From assembly GCA_964483785.1 (NCBI GenBank), contig CAZACW010000065.1, forward strand, positions 1 through 12,977: 12,977 nt of DNA. The letters are read 5' to 3'. Origin of the DNA: JABDGZ01 sp964483785. Lineage in GTDB: Bacteria > Omnitrophota > Gorgyraeia > Zapsychrales > Fredricksoniimonadaceae. Positions 4,866 through 12,977 of the stretch are shown one piece after another. The notes beneath the pieces are model-generated. The model searched no databases. It was not told the DNA's origin and was given only the letters and a program-made list of their open reading frames with translations. The translations under genes were made by a program, and so were the position numbers. Numbering within the stretch: the first letter of the stretch is position 1; the number at the start of each line of letters is the position of its first letter.

Positions 4866-6225
4866 GACCTCTTTTAGACCTTTTTTCCTGGGGCAGAATT
4901 TTGAGGAATGCTGTGACGGAGGCATTGTCTTTGCCATCTGCATCCTGATTTTTGTCCTGCCAGCCTCAATCGCCCTCTTGGATTCCTTTGCCGCCCTGGC
5001 TGCCTTCCTGTATCTGGTCAAAAAAATATACCGCATCTGCGTGGATTGGCCGCTTAAGGCCGCTCATTTGGACCCGGGAGGCAAACTCAAATTCATCTGG
5101 TTTGGTTTCGCGCCGCCTCCCAGTCCTTTAAACCTGCCCCTGCAATTCTTGGCCCTGTCCTTTTTTATCAGCGTTATTTTCAGCCATTATCCCGGACAAA
5201 GTTTCGTCGCTTATATGGGCAAATTCGTCAAATGCGTGTTTCTCTATTTCAGCTTTTTGGAGGCTTTTTCCAAGGAAAGATATTTTTGGCTTTTTATAAA
5301 CAGCTTTTTCTTCTCCGCCTTCATCGCCTGTTTAAGCGGGGCCTCCCAGCATTTCTGGGGCAAGGATTTCATCAAGGGCCATGTGATGGGCGTGGTCAAT
5401 GAGGTCTCAAGCCAGCGGGTCAATTCCACCTTTTACGGCGCCAACGGATTTGGGGCCTATCTTTTGCCTGTGATCGGGCTTGCGGTCAACATTCTCTTTA
5501 CAGCCCTCTTTAAAAAGAAATCCTGGATCTTGTCCCTGACCATGGTCCTTATTCTGGCCCTGTTCATGGCCTGCATGTGCTGGACCTATTCCAGAAGCGC
5601 CTGGTTCGGGTTTTTGGTGATGGCGGTGGCCATGGTGGTCCTGGATTGGCGCAAAATTCCGCTGGCCGCTGCGCTGTTGCTGGTTTTTTATCTGGTCTTT
5701 GTCCCTTCTTTAAATCAAGTCAGAAACGTTGATTTAATGAACGATAACAGCACAGGGCAGAAGGTCCAAAAAGAAAATCTTTTGGAAAACATGAAGCCGG
5801 ATTTGAAGGATATCGGCTCAGGACGCAAAAATTACTGGCGCAGGGCCGTTGAAATCATCCACATGTCGCCTGTTTTCGGGACAGGGCTCAACACCTACGC
5901 CAAGATCCTGAAAAAGAAATACAGCCAAAACTCGGGGGCCTGGTATTATGCCCACAATTGCTATCTTCAATTGGCCGCGGAAACCGGATTTGTGGGGCTG
6001 GCCGTCTTTCTTTGGTTTTTATACACTTTGTTTCACAGCAGCCTTCAGCATTGCTGGAGCATGAAAAGCGGCTGGCCCCTGACCTTTCTGCAGGGGGCCG
6101 TGTCCGGACTGGCGGGCTTTTTGTTTCAAAGCGCCTTTGACAATACTTTTTATACGGTCCAGCTGGGGGTCCTGATGTGGGTGCTGTTTGGCTTTGCCGT
6201 GGCTGCGACGCGGCTGGAAAAATAG
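4855..6225 (+). CDS. O-antigen ligase / Wzy-type polymerase family membrane protein
   Basis: A 456-aa polytopic protein with about ten or more hydrophobic segments, beginning near residue 24. It belongs to the O-antigen ligase (Wzy_C) superfamily, whose members join or polymerise undecaprenyl-linked glycans on the periplasmic face of the inner membrane. Seen directly: the long hydrophilic loop at about 285-370 with GSGRKNYWRRAVEIIHMSPVFG (starting at residue 321), FGTGLNTY (341-348), AHNCYLQLAAETGFVGL (366 on), then hydrophobic segments to the end. The Arg and His (H367) in this loop correspond to the kind of residues essential in WaaL-type ligases. Ligase, polymerase and protein O-glycosyltransferase members cannot be told apart from sequence alone. 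The ATG at 4855 overlaps the upstream gene, and the methyltransferase follows with no gap, pointing to a surface-polysaccharide operon. Confidence 0.85.
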   Translation: MATKTSFRPFFLGQNFEECCDGGIVFAICILIFVLPASIALLDSFAALAAFLYLVKKIYRICVDWPLKAAHLDPGGKLKFIWFGFAPPPSPLNLPLQFLALSFFISVIFSHYPGQSFVAYMGKFVKCVFLYFSFLEAFSKERYFWLFINSFFFSAFIACLSGASQHFWGKDFIKGHVMGVVNEVSSQRVNSTFYGANGFGAYLLPVIGLAVNILFTALFKKKSWILSLTMVLILALFMACMCWTYSRSAWFGFLVMAVAMVVLDWRKIPLAAALLLVFYLVFVPSLNQVRNVDLMNDNSTGQKVQKENLLENMKPDLKDIGSGRKNYWRRAVEIIHMSPVFGTGLNTYAKILKKKYSQNSGAWYYAHNCYLQLAAETGFVGLAVFLWFLYTLFHSSLQHCWSMKSGWPLTFLQGAVSGLAGFLFQSAFDNTFYTVQLGVLMWVLFGFAVAATRLEK

Positions 6226-6945
6226 ATGAAACCGTATTGGGCCAAACGCCGGGCGAAATTCCGCGGCTTTTGCAATCATCTGTACTCCTGGGCCCTGCTG
6301 AGGTATACGCCGATGCATGGGGCCCGTTTAAAAAAGTATTTCCTGGCGCATCCGGTGGAACGCCTGCATGTGGGCTGCGGCCTGCTCTTGCTTAAAGGCT
6401 GGTGCAATGTGCTTTATGAGACCGGCCAGGAATACGGGGTCTATAAGAACATCGACGGGGCCGGCTGGCTGAATTATGACCTGCTTCGATCCTGGCCATG
6501 GGCCCCGGGCAGCCTGGCCGTGATCGCGGGGTCCCATTTTATCGAGCATTTGGATTTGAATGACGGCCTCGCTTTTTGCCGGGAAGCGTACAAGGCCCTG
6601 CGGCCCACAGGCATCATCCGCTTAAGCTGTCCGGACCTTGAGACCTATGCGGTGAAATATCTAAAGCAGGACCGGCAATTTTTTCAGGATGAAGAGATCC
6701 GCAAGGCCTGCGCCTTTCAAGCTGCGGAAACACCGAGCCAGATTTTTGCGGCCAAGGCCTATGACTGCGGCGGGGCCCATCAGTGGTTCCATGATTTTTC
6801 CTCTTTGAAGAACATTTTGGAGAGGGCGGGTTTTGCACAGATACGCCGGGTGAAACGGCTGGAAGGCCTGACCCCGGATTTGGAAAAGCTCGAACCCCCT
6901 CAGCGGGAAATCGAGACCGTATACGTCGAAGCTGTCAAAGCGTGA
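6226..6945 (+). CDS. Class I SAM-dependent methyltransferase
   Basis: A 239-aa protein of the Rossmann-fold methyltransferase type often found in polysaccharide loci. Seen directly: the SAM-binding motif I LHVGCG (47-52) followed by KGWCNV, then YDLLRSWPWAPGSLAVIAGSHFIEHL (84-109), and the post-motif strand ALRPTGIIRLSCPDLETY (124-141). The C-terminal half contains GAHQWFHDFSSLKNILERAGF, a common feature of this group. One point is unusual: motif I is normally followed closely by an acidic residue that binds the SAM ribose (GW-x-NVD), and here it reads NVLYETGQEY before D78, so the acidic contact may be shifted. The ATG directly abuts the previous stop (TAGATG), so translation is probably coupled. 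The substrate, perhaps a sugar of a surface glycan, is inferred from context. Confidence 0.85.
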   Translation: MKPYWAKRRAKFRGFCNHLYSWALLRYTPMHGARLKKYFLAHPVERLHVGCGLLLLKGWCNVLYETGQEYGVYKNIDGAGWLNYDLLRSWPWAPGSLAVIAGSHFIEHLDLNDGLAFCREAYKALRPTGIIRLSCPDLETYAVKYLKQDRQFFQDEEIRKACAFQAAETPSQIFAAKAYDCGGAHQWFHDFSSLKNILERAGFAQIRRVKRLEGLTPDLEKLEPPQREIETVYVEAVKA

Positions 6946-6960
6946 TGGTGAAGGCTGTTT

Positions 6961-9480
6961 ATGAACGGAAAACAAAAACCTCAAGTCCTGGATTTTGAAT
7001 ATAAGTCCTGCGCCAAGGAGACCCTGTTCGAGAAACTGGAGACCGCGCCCTGCGGGCTTACCGAGCAGGAGGCCCAGAAGCGCCTGGCTGAATACGGGCC
7101 TAATGAGGCGGCCAAGAAGCAAAAAAGGACCGCGGTTTTCCAGTTCATTTCCAAGTTTTTCCATCCCCTGGTGGTCCTGCTGATCGTGATCGCGGGCGTG
7201 ACCTTTTGGAGCGGCGACCCGGTGAGCGGCTCCATCATCGGCATGATGGCTGTGATGAGCGTGGTCTTGGGGTTTTACCAGGAATTTCGCGCTGGCAAAG
7301 AAGCGGAACGCTTAAGCGAAATGGTGCGCGCCACAGCCACGGTGTACCGCGGCGGCAAACCTAAGGAAATCCCCATCAAGCAGATCGTGCCCGGGGACAT
7401 CGTGGATCTCTTCGCCGGGGACATGATCCCGGCAGACCTTAAAATCATCCAGGCCAAGGACCTGTTCATCAACCAGGCGGCCCTGACCGGCGAGTCCATG
7501 CCCGTGGAAAAAACACCGGCGACGGACAGCATCGCCTTCATGGGCTCAAGTGTGGTCAGCGGCACGGCCTTAGGGGTGGTGCTTAAGACCGGCCTGGCCA
7601 CGGAATTCGGCGAGGTCTCCAAGAGGCTGGCATCCATCAACCAGCCCACCAGCTTTGACAAGGGCGTCAACACCTTTGTGTGGCTGATGATCCGCGCCAT
7701 GTTCGTGCTGGTCGTGGTGATCTGCGCCATCAACTTTTTCACCAAGCACAATTTCATGGATTCCCTGCTGTTCAGCCTGGCTGTGGCCATCGGCCTGACC
7801 CCTGAAATGCTGCCCATGCTGGTGACCATCAATCTTTCCAAGGGCGCCATCGCCATGTCCAAAAAAGAGGTGATCGTCAAGCGGCTTAATGCCATCCAGA
7901 ATTTCGGCGCCATGGACGTGCTGTGCACGGACAAGACCGGGACCCTGACCTTGGATAAGATCGTTTTGGAAAAATACTGCGACGTGGTCAGAAAAGAAGA
8001 CCAGGGGGTCCTGCAGCTGGCCTATATCAACAGCTTTTATCAGACCGGCCTGAAAAACATCCTGGACAAGGCGGTCTTAAAGTATGAAAAGCTCGTCGTC
8101 AAGCAATATAAGAAGGTGGATGAGATCCCCTTTGATTTTTCCCGCAGGATCATGTCCGTGGTGGTGGACATGGAGGGCAAGCACAAGATCATCGCCAAAG
8201 GCGCGCCGGAAGAGATCCTGAAGCGCTGCACCCAGTATGAGCTCGACGGAGAATTGGAAGAGCTGGATCCCATGTTTTTGACCGACCTTAAAGGCGAATA
8301 TGATTCCTTGAGCGCGGACGGGTTTCGGGTCCTGGCCGTGGCCTATAAGGACATGCCCGCCTCAAAAGACGTTTACTCCAAGGACGATGAATGCCATCTG
8401 GTCCTGAAAGGGTATATCGCTTTTCTCGATCCGCCTAAGCCGACCGCCAAAAAGACCATCGAGGTCCTGCGCAAATTGGGGATTGAGCTCAAGGTGCTGA
8501 CCGGCGACAATGATCTGGTGGCCAAAAAAATCTGCAGCGACGTGGGGCTGGACATCAAGGGCCTCTTGACCGGGGTGCAGATGGAAAAAATTTCGGACGC
8601 AGAGCTTAAGGACCTGGTCAAGACCACCACGGTCTTTGCCCGGCTCTCGCCCCTGCAAAAAGAGCGGGTGATCCATGCCTTGCACGCGAACAATCACACC
8701 GTGGGCTTCTTAGGCGACGGCATCAATGACGCGCCGGCCCTGAAGGCCGCGGACGTGGGGATCTCGGTCAACAATGCCGTGGACATCGCCAAGGAATCCG
8801 CGGACCTGATTCTGTTGCAGAAAAACCTGATTGTGCTGCGCGACGGGGTGCTGGAAGGCCGCCGCGTCTTCGGCAATATTTTCAAATACATCAAGATGGG
8901 CGCCAGCTCCAATTTCGGGAACATGTTCAGCATGACCGGTGCCAGCTTCCTGCTGCCTTTTCTGCCCATGTACCCGATCCAGATCATTTTGAACAATTTC
9001 CTGTATGACGCCTCCCAGGTGGCCATTCCGACGGATGAGGTGGACGAGGATTATTTGCTCAAATCCCGCTCCTGGAACATCGACTATATCAAAAGATTCA
9101 TGATCATTTTCGGGCCTTTAAGCTCGGTCTTTGATTATCTGACCTGGGGCGTGATGCTTTTGATTTTCCACGCCAGCCAGGCCACCTTTGCCACGGCCTG
9201 GTTCATCGAATCCATGTGCACCCAGCTTTTGGTGATCCATATCATCCGCACCGGAAAAATTCCCTTCGTGGAAAGCTGGCCGAGCCCGTTTTTGATCTTC
9301 ACGTCGATCTACATCACCTCCATCGCCCTGGTCCTGCCGTATACGCCGCTGGGGGCCTATTTTAAATTTGTCATGCCTCCGGGGGCCTTCTTTATATTCC
9401 TGGTCCTGATCGTCGGGCTTTATCTGTGGTCGGTGCAGGCCGCGAAAACCTGGTTTATCAAAAAATACGGTTATGAATAA
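6961..9480 (+). CDS. mgtA: Magnesium-translocating P-type ATPase (MgtA/MgtB type)
   Basis: An 839-aa type IIIB P-type ATPase that uses ATP to import Mg2+ across the inner membrane. Seen directly: TGES in the actuator domain (176-179), the membrane motif GLTPEMLPMLVT (278-289) diagnostic of MgtA rather than Ca2+ or Na+/K+ pumps, AIQNFGAMDVLCTDKTGTLT (311-330) with the phosphorylated D324, TGDND in the P domain, and GDGINDAPALK (585-595). The C-terminal membrane half has NFLYDASQVAIPTDEVDEDY, also typical of MgtA. It is slightly shorter than the enterobacterial enzymes (about 900 aa), mainly at the N-terminus. AAGG six bases before the ATG supports the start. Only 15 bp separate it from the methyltransferase, so there is no room for a Mg2+-sensing leader directly upstream. 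Confidence 0.95.
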   Translation: MNGKQKPQVLDFEYKSCAKETLFEKLETAPCGLTEQEAQKRLAEYGPNEAAKKQKRTAVFQFISKFFHPLVVLLIVIAGVTFWSGDPVSGSIIGMMAVMSVVLGFYQEFRAGKEAERLSEMVRATATVYRGGKPKEIPIKQIVPGDIVDLFAGDMIPADLKIIQAKDLFINQAALTGESMPVEKTPATDSIAFMGSSVVSGTALGVVLKTGLATEFGEVSKRLASINQPTSFDKGVNTFVWLMIRAMFVLVVVICAINFFTKHNFMDSLLFSLAVAIGLTPEMLPMLVTINLSKGAIAMSKKEVIVKRLNAIQNFGAMDVLCTDKTGTLTLDKIVLEKYCDVVRKEDQGVLQLAYINSFYQTGLKNILDKAVLKYEKLVVKQYKKVDEIPFDFSRRIMSVVVDMEGKHKIIAKGAPEEILKRCTQYELDGELEELDPMFLTDLKGEYDSLSADGFRVLAVAYKDMPASKDVYSKDDECHLVLKGYIAFLDPPKPTAKKTIEVLRKLGIELKVLTGDNDLVAKKICSDVGLDIKGLLTGVQMEKISDAELKDLVKTTTVFARLSPLQKERVIHALHANNHTVGFLGDGINDAPALKAADVGISVNNAVDIAKESADLILLQKNLIVLRDGVLEGRRVFGNIFKYIKMGASSNFGNMFSMTGASFLLPFLPMYPIQIILNNFLYDASQVAIPTDEVDEDYLLKSRSWNIDYIKRFMIIFGPLSSVFDYLTWGVMLLIFHASQATFATAWFIESMCTQLLVIHIIRTGKIPFVESWPSPFLIFTSIYITSIALVLPYTPLGAYFKFVMPPGAFFIFLVLIVGLYLWSVQAAKTWFIKKYGYE

Positions 9481-9534
9481 GGCAGCCGGTGCATGGCCTT
9501 TGGGTCAACCTCTGAGTGCTTCAAGGAGCCTGAT

Positions 9535-9618
9535 ATGATGGATTGCATGTTCATCGGCCTGACCCTGTTGTTCGGCCTGGTTTCATGGGCTTTCATTGTC
9601 CTGTGCTCCAAGGTATAG
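9535..9618 (+). CDS. 27-aa membrane peptide ahead of kdpF
   Basis: A short ORF beginning MMDCMFIGLTLLFGLVSWAF and ending VLCSKV. AAGGAG (9523-9528), one of the best ribosome-binding sites in the window, sits six bases before ATG 9535 and nine before ATG 9538. The peptide is one hydrophobic helix with a short polar end, as expected of an inner-membrane single-pass peptide. It ends ten bases before kdpF. The hydrophobic stretch with SW and a C-terminal Cys recalls small unnamed ORFs seen before kdpF in other bacteria, from memory and unverified. By position it could be an accessory peptide of the Kdp complex, but function is unknown. The 54-bp gap after mgtA shows no terminator or convincing promoter. 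Confidence 0.65.
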   Translation: MMDCMFIGLTLLFGLVSWAFIVLCSKV

Positions 9619-9627
9619 GAAAAATTT

Positions 9628-9717
9628 ATGCTGGTCATCTACTGGATCTGCGGCATCACTTCTTTAATGTTGTTCATCTACCTCCTGGTTGCCTTGCTTA
9701 GGCCGGAATTGTTTTAA
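9628..9717 (+). CDS. kdpF: Potassium-transporting ATPase small subunit KdpF
   Basis: A 29-aa hydrophobic peptide, the same length as E. coli KdpF, ending in YLLVALLRPELF. The ALLRPE-x-F tail is the KdpF hallmark. KdpF is a single transmembrane helix that stabilises the KdpABC complex. AGGA (9617-9620) lies seven bases before the ATG, and the stop TAA is immediately followed by the kdpA ATG. Its small size makes it easy to miss in automated annotation. Confidence 0.9.
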   Translation: MLVIYWICGITSLMLFIYLLVALLRPELF

Positions 9718-11463
9718 ATGTCCCTTAACGATTATCTTCAAACCATCGCGTTTATTGCCGTCCTGCTGATCTTCGTCAAGCCCCTGGGGTCCTACATGGC
9801 GCGGATCTATGAGGATAGGCCCGCGGGCTTGAATGTGTGGCTTGGGCCCCTGGAAAAGGGGATTTACCGTCTTTGCGGGGTAAGGCCGCAAGAAGGCATG
9901 TCCTGGAAGACTTACGCGGCAGCCATGCTTTTGTTCAACATGCTGGGGATCGCGGCGGTCTATGCTTTCCAGCGTTTGCAGGCATGGCTTCCTTTAAATC
10001 CCATGGGCATGCCGGCCGTGGCCCCGGATCTGGCCTTCAATACCGCCGTAAGCTTCGCCACCAACACCAATTGGCAGAATTACGGCGGAGAGAGCACCTT
10101 AAGTTACCTGACCCAAATGGCGGCCTTGACCGTGCAGAATTTTCTTTCAGCAGCGACGGGCATGGCCGTGCTCGTGGCCCTGGTCCGGGGATTTGCCCAA
10201 AAGCAGGTCAACACCATCGGGAATTTTTGGGCGGACCTGACCAGGTCCGTGCTTTATATTTTGCTGCCTTTGTCCCTCTTGTTGGCGCTTGTCCTGGTTT
10301 CCCAGGGCGTGCCCCAGACCTTCCGTCCCAGCGCATCGGCTGTACTCCTGCAGGCATCCAAGGACAATAACGGCAAGCCCCTGGCCCAGCAAGTCCTGGC
10401 CTTGGGGCCGGTGGCTTCCCAAATCGCCATCAAACAATTGGGCACCAACGGCGGCGGTTTTTATAATGTCAATGCCGCCCATCCGTATGAAAATCCGACG
10501 CCGTTGTCGAATTTTTTGGAACTGCTGGCCATTCTGCTCATCCCGGCGGCCCTCTGTTATACCTTTGGGGACATGGCACGCGACAAACGCCAGGGCTGGG
10601 CGATTTTGGCCGCGATGATGCTCATTTTTATGCCCTGCCTGTGGGGATGCCTGCAGGCGGAGCAAAACGGCAATCCCTTGCTCAACGCCCTGGGTGTGGA
10701 CCAGGGCCCGAATAATTTCCAATCCGGCGGGAACATGGAAGGCAAGGAGGCCAGATGGGGTGTGGTCAATTCCGCCCTGTGGGCCGTTGCCACCACCGCG
10801 GCCTCCAATGGTTCGGTCAATGCCATGCATGATTCCTTCACACCGTTAGGCGGCTTGATCCCCCTGGGCCTGATTCAGCTGGGCGAGATCATTTTCGGCG
10901 GGGTGGGCTCGGGGCTTTACGGCATGATCGCCTTTGTGATCGTCGCTGTTTTTATCGCGGGCCTGATGATCGGCCGCACGCCGGAATACCTGGGCAAGAA
11001 GATCGAGGCCTTTGAAATGAAGATGGCCTCCTTGGTGGCCTTGATCCCGCATATCTTTGTGCTGATCCCGACGGCCGTTGCCGTGCTGACCGCGGCAGGC
11101 AGGGCCGGGATGGGCAATCCCGGGCCGCACGGCTTTAGCGAAATCCTGTACGCGTTTTCATCGGCGGCCAACAATAACGGCAGCGCCTTCGCGGGCTTAA
11201 GCGGCAATACGGTCTTTTATAACACCAGTTTGGCCGCCGCGATGTTTTTTGCCCGCTATTGGCTGGCCATCCCCATGCTGGCCATCGCAGGTTCCCTCTC
11301 CGCCAAAAAGAGCGTGCCCACGACCCAGGGGACCCTGCCTACCTATTCACCCTTGTTTGTCGTCTTTTTGGCCGTCGTGGTCCTGATCGTGGGGGCCCTG
11401 GTCTTTTTCCCGGCGCTGGCCTTAGGCCCGATCGTCGAACATTTGATGATGAGAACGCCATGA
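9718..11463 (+). CDS. kdpA: Potassium-transporting ATPase, K+-binding channel-like subunit KdpA
   Basis: A 581-aa polytopic subunit that selects and passes K+ in the high-affinity Kdp uptake complex. It belongs to the superfamily of K+ transporters with four channel-like repeats. All four filter loops are visible: TNTNWQNYGGE (115-125), GTNGGGFYNVNAAHP (242 on), ASNGSVNAMHDSFTPLGG (362 on), and SAANNNGSAFAG (482 on). The Gly residues known to determine selectivity are retained. Length is within the family range. The ATG abuts the kdpF stop (TAAATG), and the TGA stop overlaps the kdpB start (ATGA), so stoichiometric coupled translation is likely. In most bacteria expression is induced at low K+ by KdpDE, but no such genes are visible in this window. 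Confidence 0.97.
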   Translation: MSLNDYLQTIAFIAVLLIFVKPLGSYMARIYEDRPAGLNVWLGPLEKGIYRLCGVRPQEGMSWKTYAAAMLLFNMLGIAAVYAFQRLQAWLPLNPMGMPAVAPDLAFNTAVSFATNTNWQNYGGESTLSYLTQMAALTVQNFLSAATGMAVLVALVRGFAQKQVNTIGNFWADLTRSVLYILLPLSLLLALVLVSQGVPQTFRPSASAVLLQASKDNNGKPLAQQVLALGPVASQIAIKQLGTNGGGFYNVNAAHPYENPTPLSNFLELLAILLIPAALCYTFGDMARDKRQGWAILAAMMLIFMPCLWGCLQAEQNGNPLLNALGVDQGPNNFQSGGNMEGKEARWGVVNSALWAVATTAASNGSVNAMHDSFTPLGGLIPLGLIQLGEIIFGGVGSGLYGMIAFVIVAVFIAGLMIGRTPEYLGKKIEAFEMKMASLVALIPHIFVLIPTAVAVLTAAGRAGMGNPGPHGFSEILYAFSSAANNNGSAFAGLSGNTVFYNTSLAAAMFFARYWLAIPMLAIAGSLSAKKSVPTTQGTLPTYSPLFVVFLAVVVLIVGALVFFPALALGPIVEHLMMRTP

Positions 11464-12977
11464 AAAAACCGTCGAATACATTTTCTTCCTTATTTGAGCC
11501 CCATATCCTGTGGCCGGCTGTCCTTGGGTCCTTCCAGAAATTAGACCCCAGGCACCAGGTCAAAAACCCGGTGATGTTTGTCGTCGGTGTCGGCAGCACC
11601 CTGACCACGGGCCTGCTGGCGCAGGCCCTGTGCGGCCACGGCGAGGCCGCGACCGGATTTATTTTGGCCATCACCTTGTGGCTGTGGTTTACCATCATCT
11701 TTGCCAATTTCGCGGAAAGCATGGCCGAAGGCCGGGGCAAGGCCCAGGCCGAGACCCTGCGCCGCGCCCGCAAGGACACCGCGGCCAAGAAAATGTCCAG
11801 GCCTGTTTACGGCGCGTCCTTCGAATGCATCTCTGCCACGGCCTTGCGCAAAGGGGATGTGGTTTTGGTTGAGCGGGGGGATTATATCCCCATGGACGGA
11901 GAGATTTTGGAAGGGGTGGCTTCCGTTGATGAAAGCGCCATCACCGGGGAAAGCGCGCCCGTGATCCGCGAGAGCGGCGGGGACCGCTCGGCAGTCACCG
12001 GAGGGACCCGCGTGCTTTCGGACTGGATCGTGGTCAAGATCACGGCCAATCCGGGCGAGACCTTTTTAGACCATATGATCGCGATGGTGGAAGGCGCCCG
12101 CCGCCAGAAAACCCCGAATGAAATCGCCCTGAATATTTTGCTGGTGGTCTTTACCCTGATTTTTCTGTTGGTGACCGTGACCCTGCTTCCGTTTTCCATT
12201 TTCAGCGTTGCCGCGGCCGGCAAGGGGGTGACCATCACGGTCACGGCCCTGGTGGCCTTGCTGGTCTGCCTGATCCCCACCACGATCGGCGGATTGTTGC
12301 CGGCCATCGGGATCGCGGGCATGGACCGGATGATCCAGGCCAACGTGATCGCCACGTCGGGCCGGGCCGTGGAGGCCGCGGGGGACGTCGATGTCCTGCT
12401 TTTGGACAAAACCGGCACCATTACGCTCGGCAACAGGCAGGCCGTGGCTTTTTTCCCGACCAAGGGGGTGAGCGTCGAGCAATTGGCCGATGCCGCGCAG
12501 TTATCTTCTTTGTCCGACGAGACGCCGGAAGGGCGCAGCATTGTGATCCTGGCCAAGGAAAAATACGGGATCAGGGAAAGGCAGACCAAGGAATTGGAGG
12601 CAAGGTTCATCCCTTTTACGGCCCAGACCAGGATGAGCGGGGTGGATTTGGGCGCGGACCGGCAGATCCGCAAAGGCTCTGTCGATGCGATCGAAGGTTA
12701 TGTGCGCAAGGCCGGCGGCCTGTTTCCCGATGATCTTAAATCATCGATCGAGGTGATTTCCAAAGGCGGGGGCACGCCCCTGGTCGTCGCTGAAAATAAG
12801 AATGTCTTGGGCGTCATTCAATTGAAGGACATTGTCAAGGGCGGCATCAAGGAACGCTTCGCGGAACTGCGGCGCATGGGCATCAAGACCATCATGATCA
12901 CCGGCGATAATCCTTTGACCGCGGCCGCCATTGCCGCGGAAGCGGGGATGGATGATTTCCTGGCCCAGGCCACGCCG
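11460..12977 (+). CDS. kdpB: Potassium-transporting ATPase, ATP-binding subunit KdpB (3' end outside window)
   Basis: The first 506 codons of KdpB, open to the window edge. It is the P-type ATPase subunit that energises K+ uptake through KdpA. Seen directly: the N-terminal FEPHILWPAVLGSFQKLDPRH and the stretch KNPVMFVVGVGS typical of KdpB, TGES (162-165) whose Ser corresponds to the inhibitory phosphorylation site S162 of E. coli, LIPTTIGGLLPAIGIAGMDR around the fourth membrane helix, LLLDKTGTIT with phosphorylated D316, SDETPEGRSIV and FTAQTRMSGVD in the nucleotide-binding domain, and MITGDNPLTAAAIA near the end. ATG 11460 overlaps the kdpA stop by four bases. kdpC would be expected next, beyond the window. 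No frameshift or missing motif is seen in this part. Confidence 0.97.
   Translation, partial: MKKPSNTFSSLFEPHILWPAVLGSFQKLDPRHQVKNPVMFVVGVGSTLTTGLLAQALCGHGEAATGFILAITLWLWFTIIFANFAESMAEGRGKAQAETLRRARKDTAAKKMSRPVYGASFECISATALRKGDVVLVERGDYIPMDGEILEGVASVDESAITGESAPVIRESGGDRSAVTGGTRVLSDWIVVKITANPGETFLDHMIAMVEGARRQKTPNEIALNILLVVFTLIFLLVTVTLLPFSIFSVAAAGKGVTITVTALVALLVCLIPTTIGGLLPAIGIAGMDRMIQANVIATSGRAVEAAGDVDVLLLDKTGTITLGNRQAVAFFPTKGVSVEQLADAAQLSSLSDETPEGRSIVILAKEKYGIRERQTKELEARFIPFTAQTRMSGVDLGADRQIRKGSVDAIEGYVRKAGGLFPDDLKSSIEVISKGGGTPLVVAENKNVLGVIQLKDIVKGGIKERFAELRRMGIKTIMITGDNPLTAAAIAAEAGMDDFLAQATP

Noticed and set aside
7275..7934. Minus-strand ORF (219 codons)
   Set aside because: It is opposite the conserved core of mgtA and shows no recognisable domain.
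9481..9534. Possible riboswitch or K+-responsive leader before the Kdp genes
   Set aside because: The gap is only 54 bases, shows no strong stem and no recognisable motif.
10147..10830. Minus-strand ORF (227 codons)
   Set aside because: It is opposite kdpA filter-loop regions and has no family features.
11882..12673. Long minus-strand ORF (263 codons)
   Set aside because: It lies entirely opposite kdpB, whose motifs are unmistakable. Its composition is that of an antisense shadow of a GC-rich gene.

Overview
The window is a moderately GC-rich bacterial segment in which every supported gene lies on the + strand. No rRNA, tRNA, CRISPR array or transposase was found. An O-antigen-ligase-type membrane protein and a lipoprotein suggest a Gram-negative (diderm) bacterium. 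The short gene spacing and mix of genes would suit a deep-branching environmental lineage, possibly one known mainly from metagenomes, but no marker here fixes the taxon.

Region 1 (1-1857) is a tight envelope and lipid operon. It holds the 3' end of signal peptidase I (lepB), a small putative lipoprotein whose start overlaps the lepB stop, phosphatidylglycerophosphate synthase (pgsA), and the acyl-phosphate glycerol-3-phosphate acyltransferase (plsY), which overlaps pgsA. Region 2 (1858-2684) carries an isolated 131-aa protein of unknown function with its own candidate promoter and terminator. It is followed by a second, longer hairpin with flanking A and T tracts. Region 3 (2685-4161) encodes a membrane-anchored coiled-coil protein and, overlapping it, a PPK2-family polyphosphate kinase. 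The kinase reading frame is broken by one in-frame TAA, and the rest of the conserved domain continues in the same frame directly after it.

Region 4 (about 4162-4613) has no gene. It contains a repeat structure: a roughly 68-bp direct repeat, the second copy of which begins a near-palindrome of about 150 bp with 22-bp arms that end in the same sequence. This is the most unusual non-coding feature in the window. Region 5 (4614-6945) is a compact three-gene run: a small PCP_red-like protein, an O-antigen ligase/polymerase family membrane protein, and a class I SAM-dependent methyltransferase. It looks like part of a surface-polysaccharide locus.

Region 6 (6961-12977) is devoted to P-type ATPase cation uptake. 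It contains an MgtA-type Mg2+ ATPase, then an unannotated-looking 27-aa membrane peptide, kdpF (29 aa), kdpA, and kdpB, which runs off the end of the window. The Kdp genes are packed at zero or negative spacing and encode the high-affinity K+ uptake complex. All the expected motifs are present in MgtA, KdpA and the visible part of KdpB.

No convincing new multi-gene system was identified. The items most worth a second look are the repeat element at 4240-4573, the interrupted PPK2, the 27-aa peptide ahead of kdpF, and the tandem hairpins at 2430-2587.
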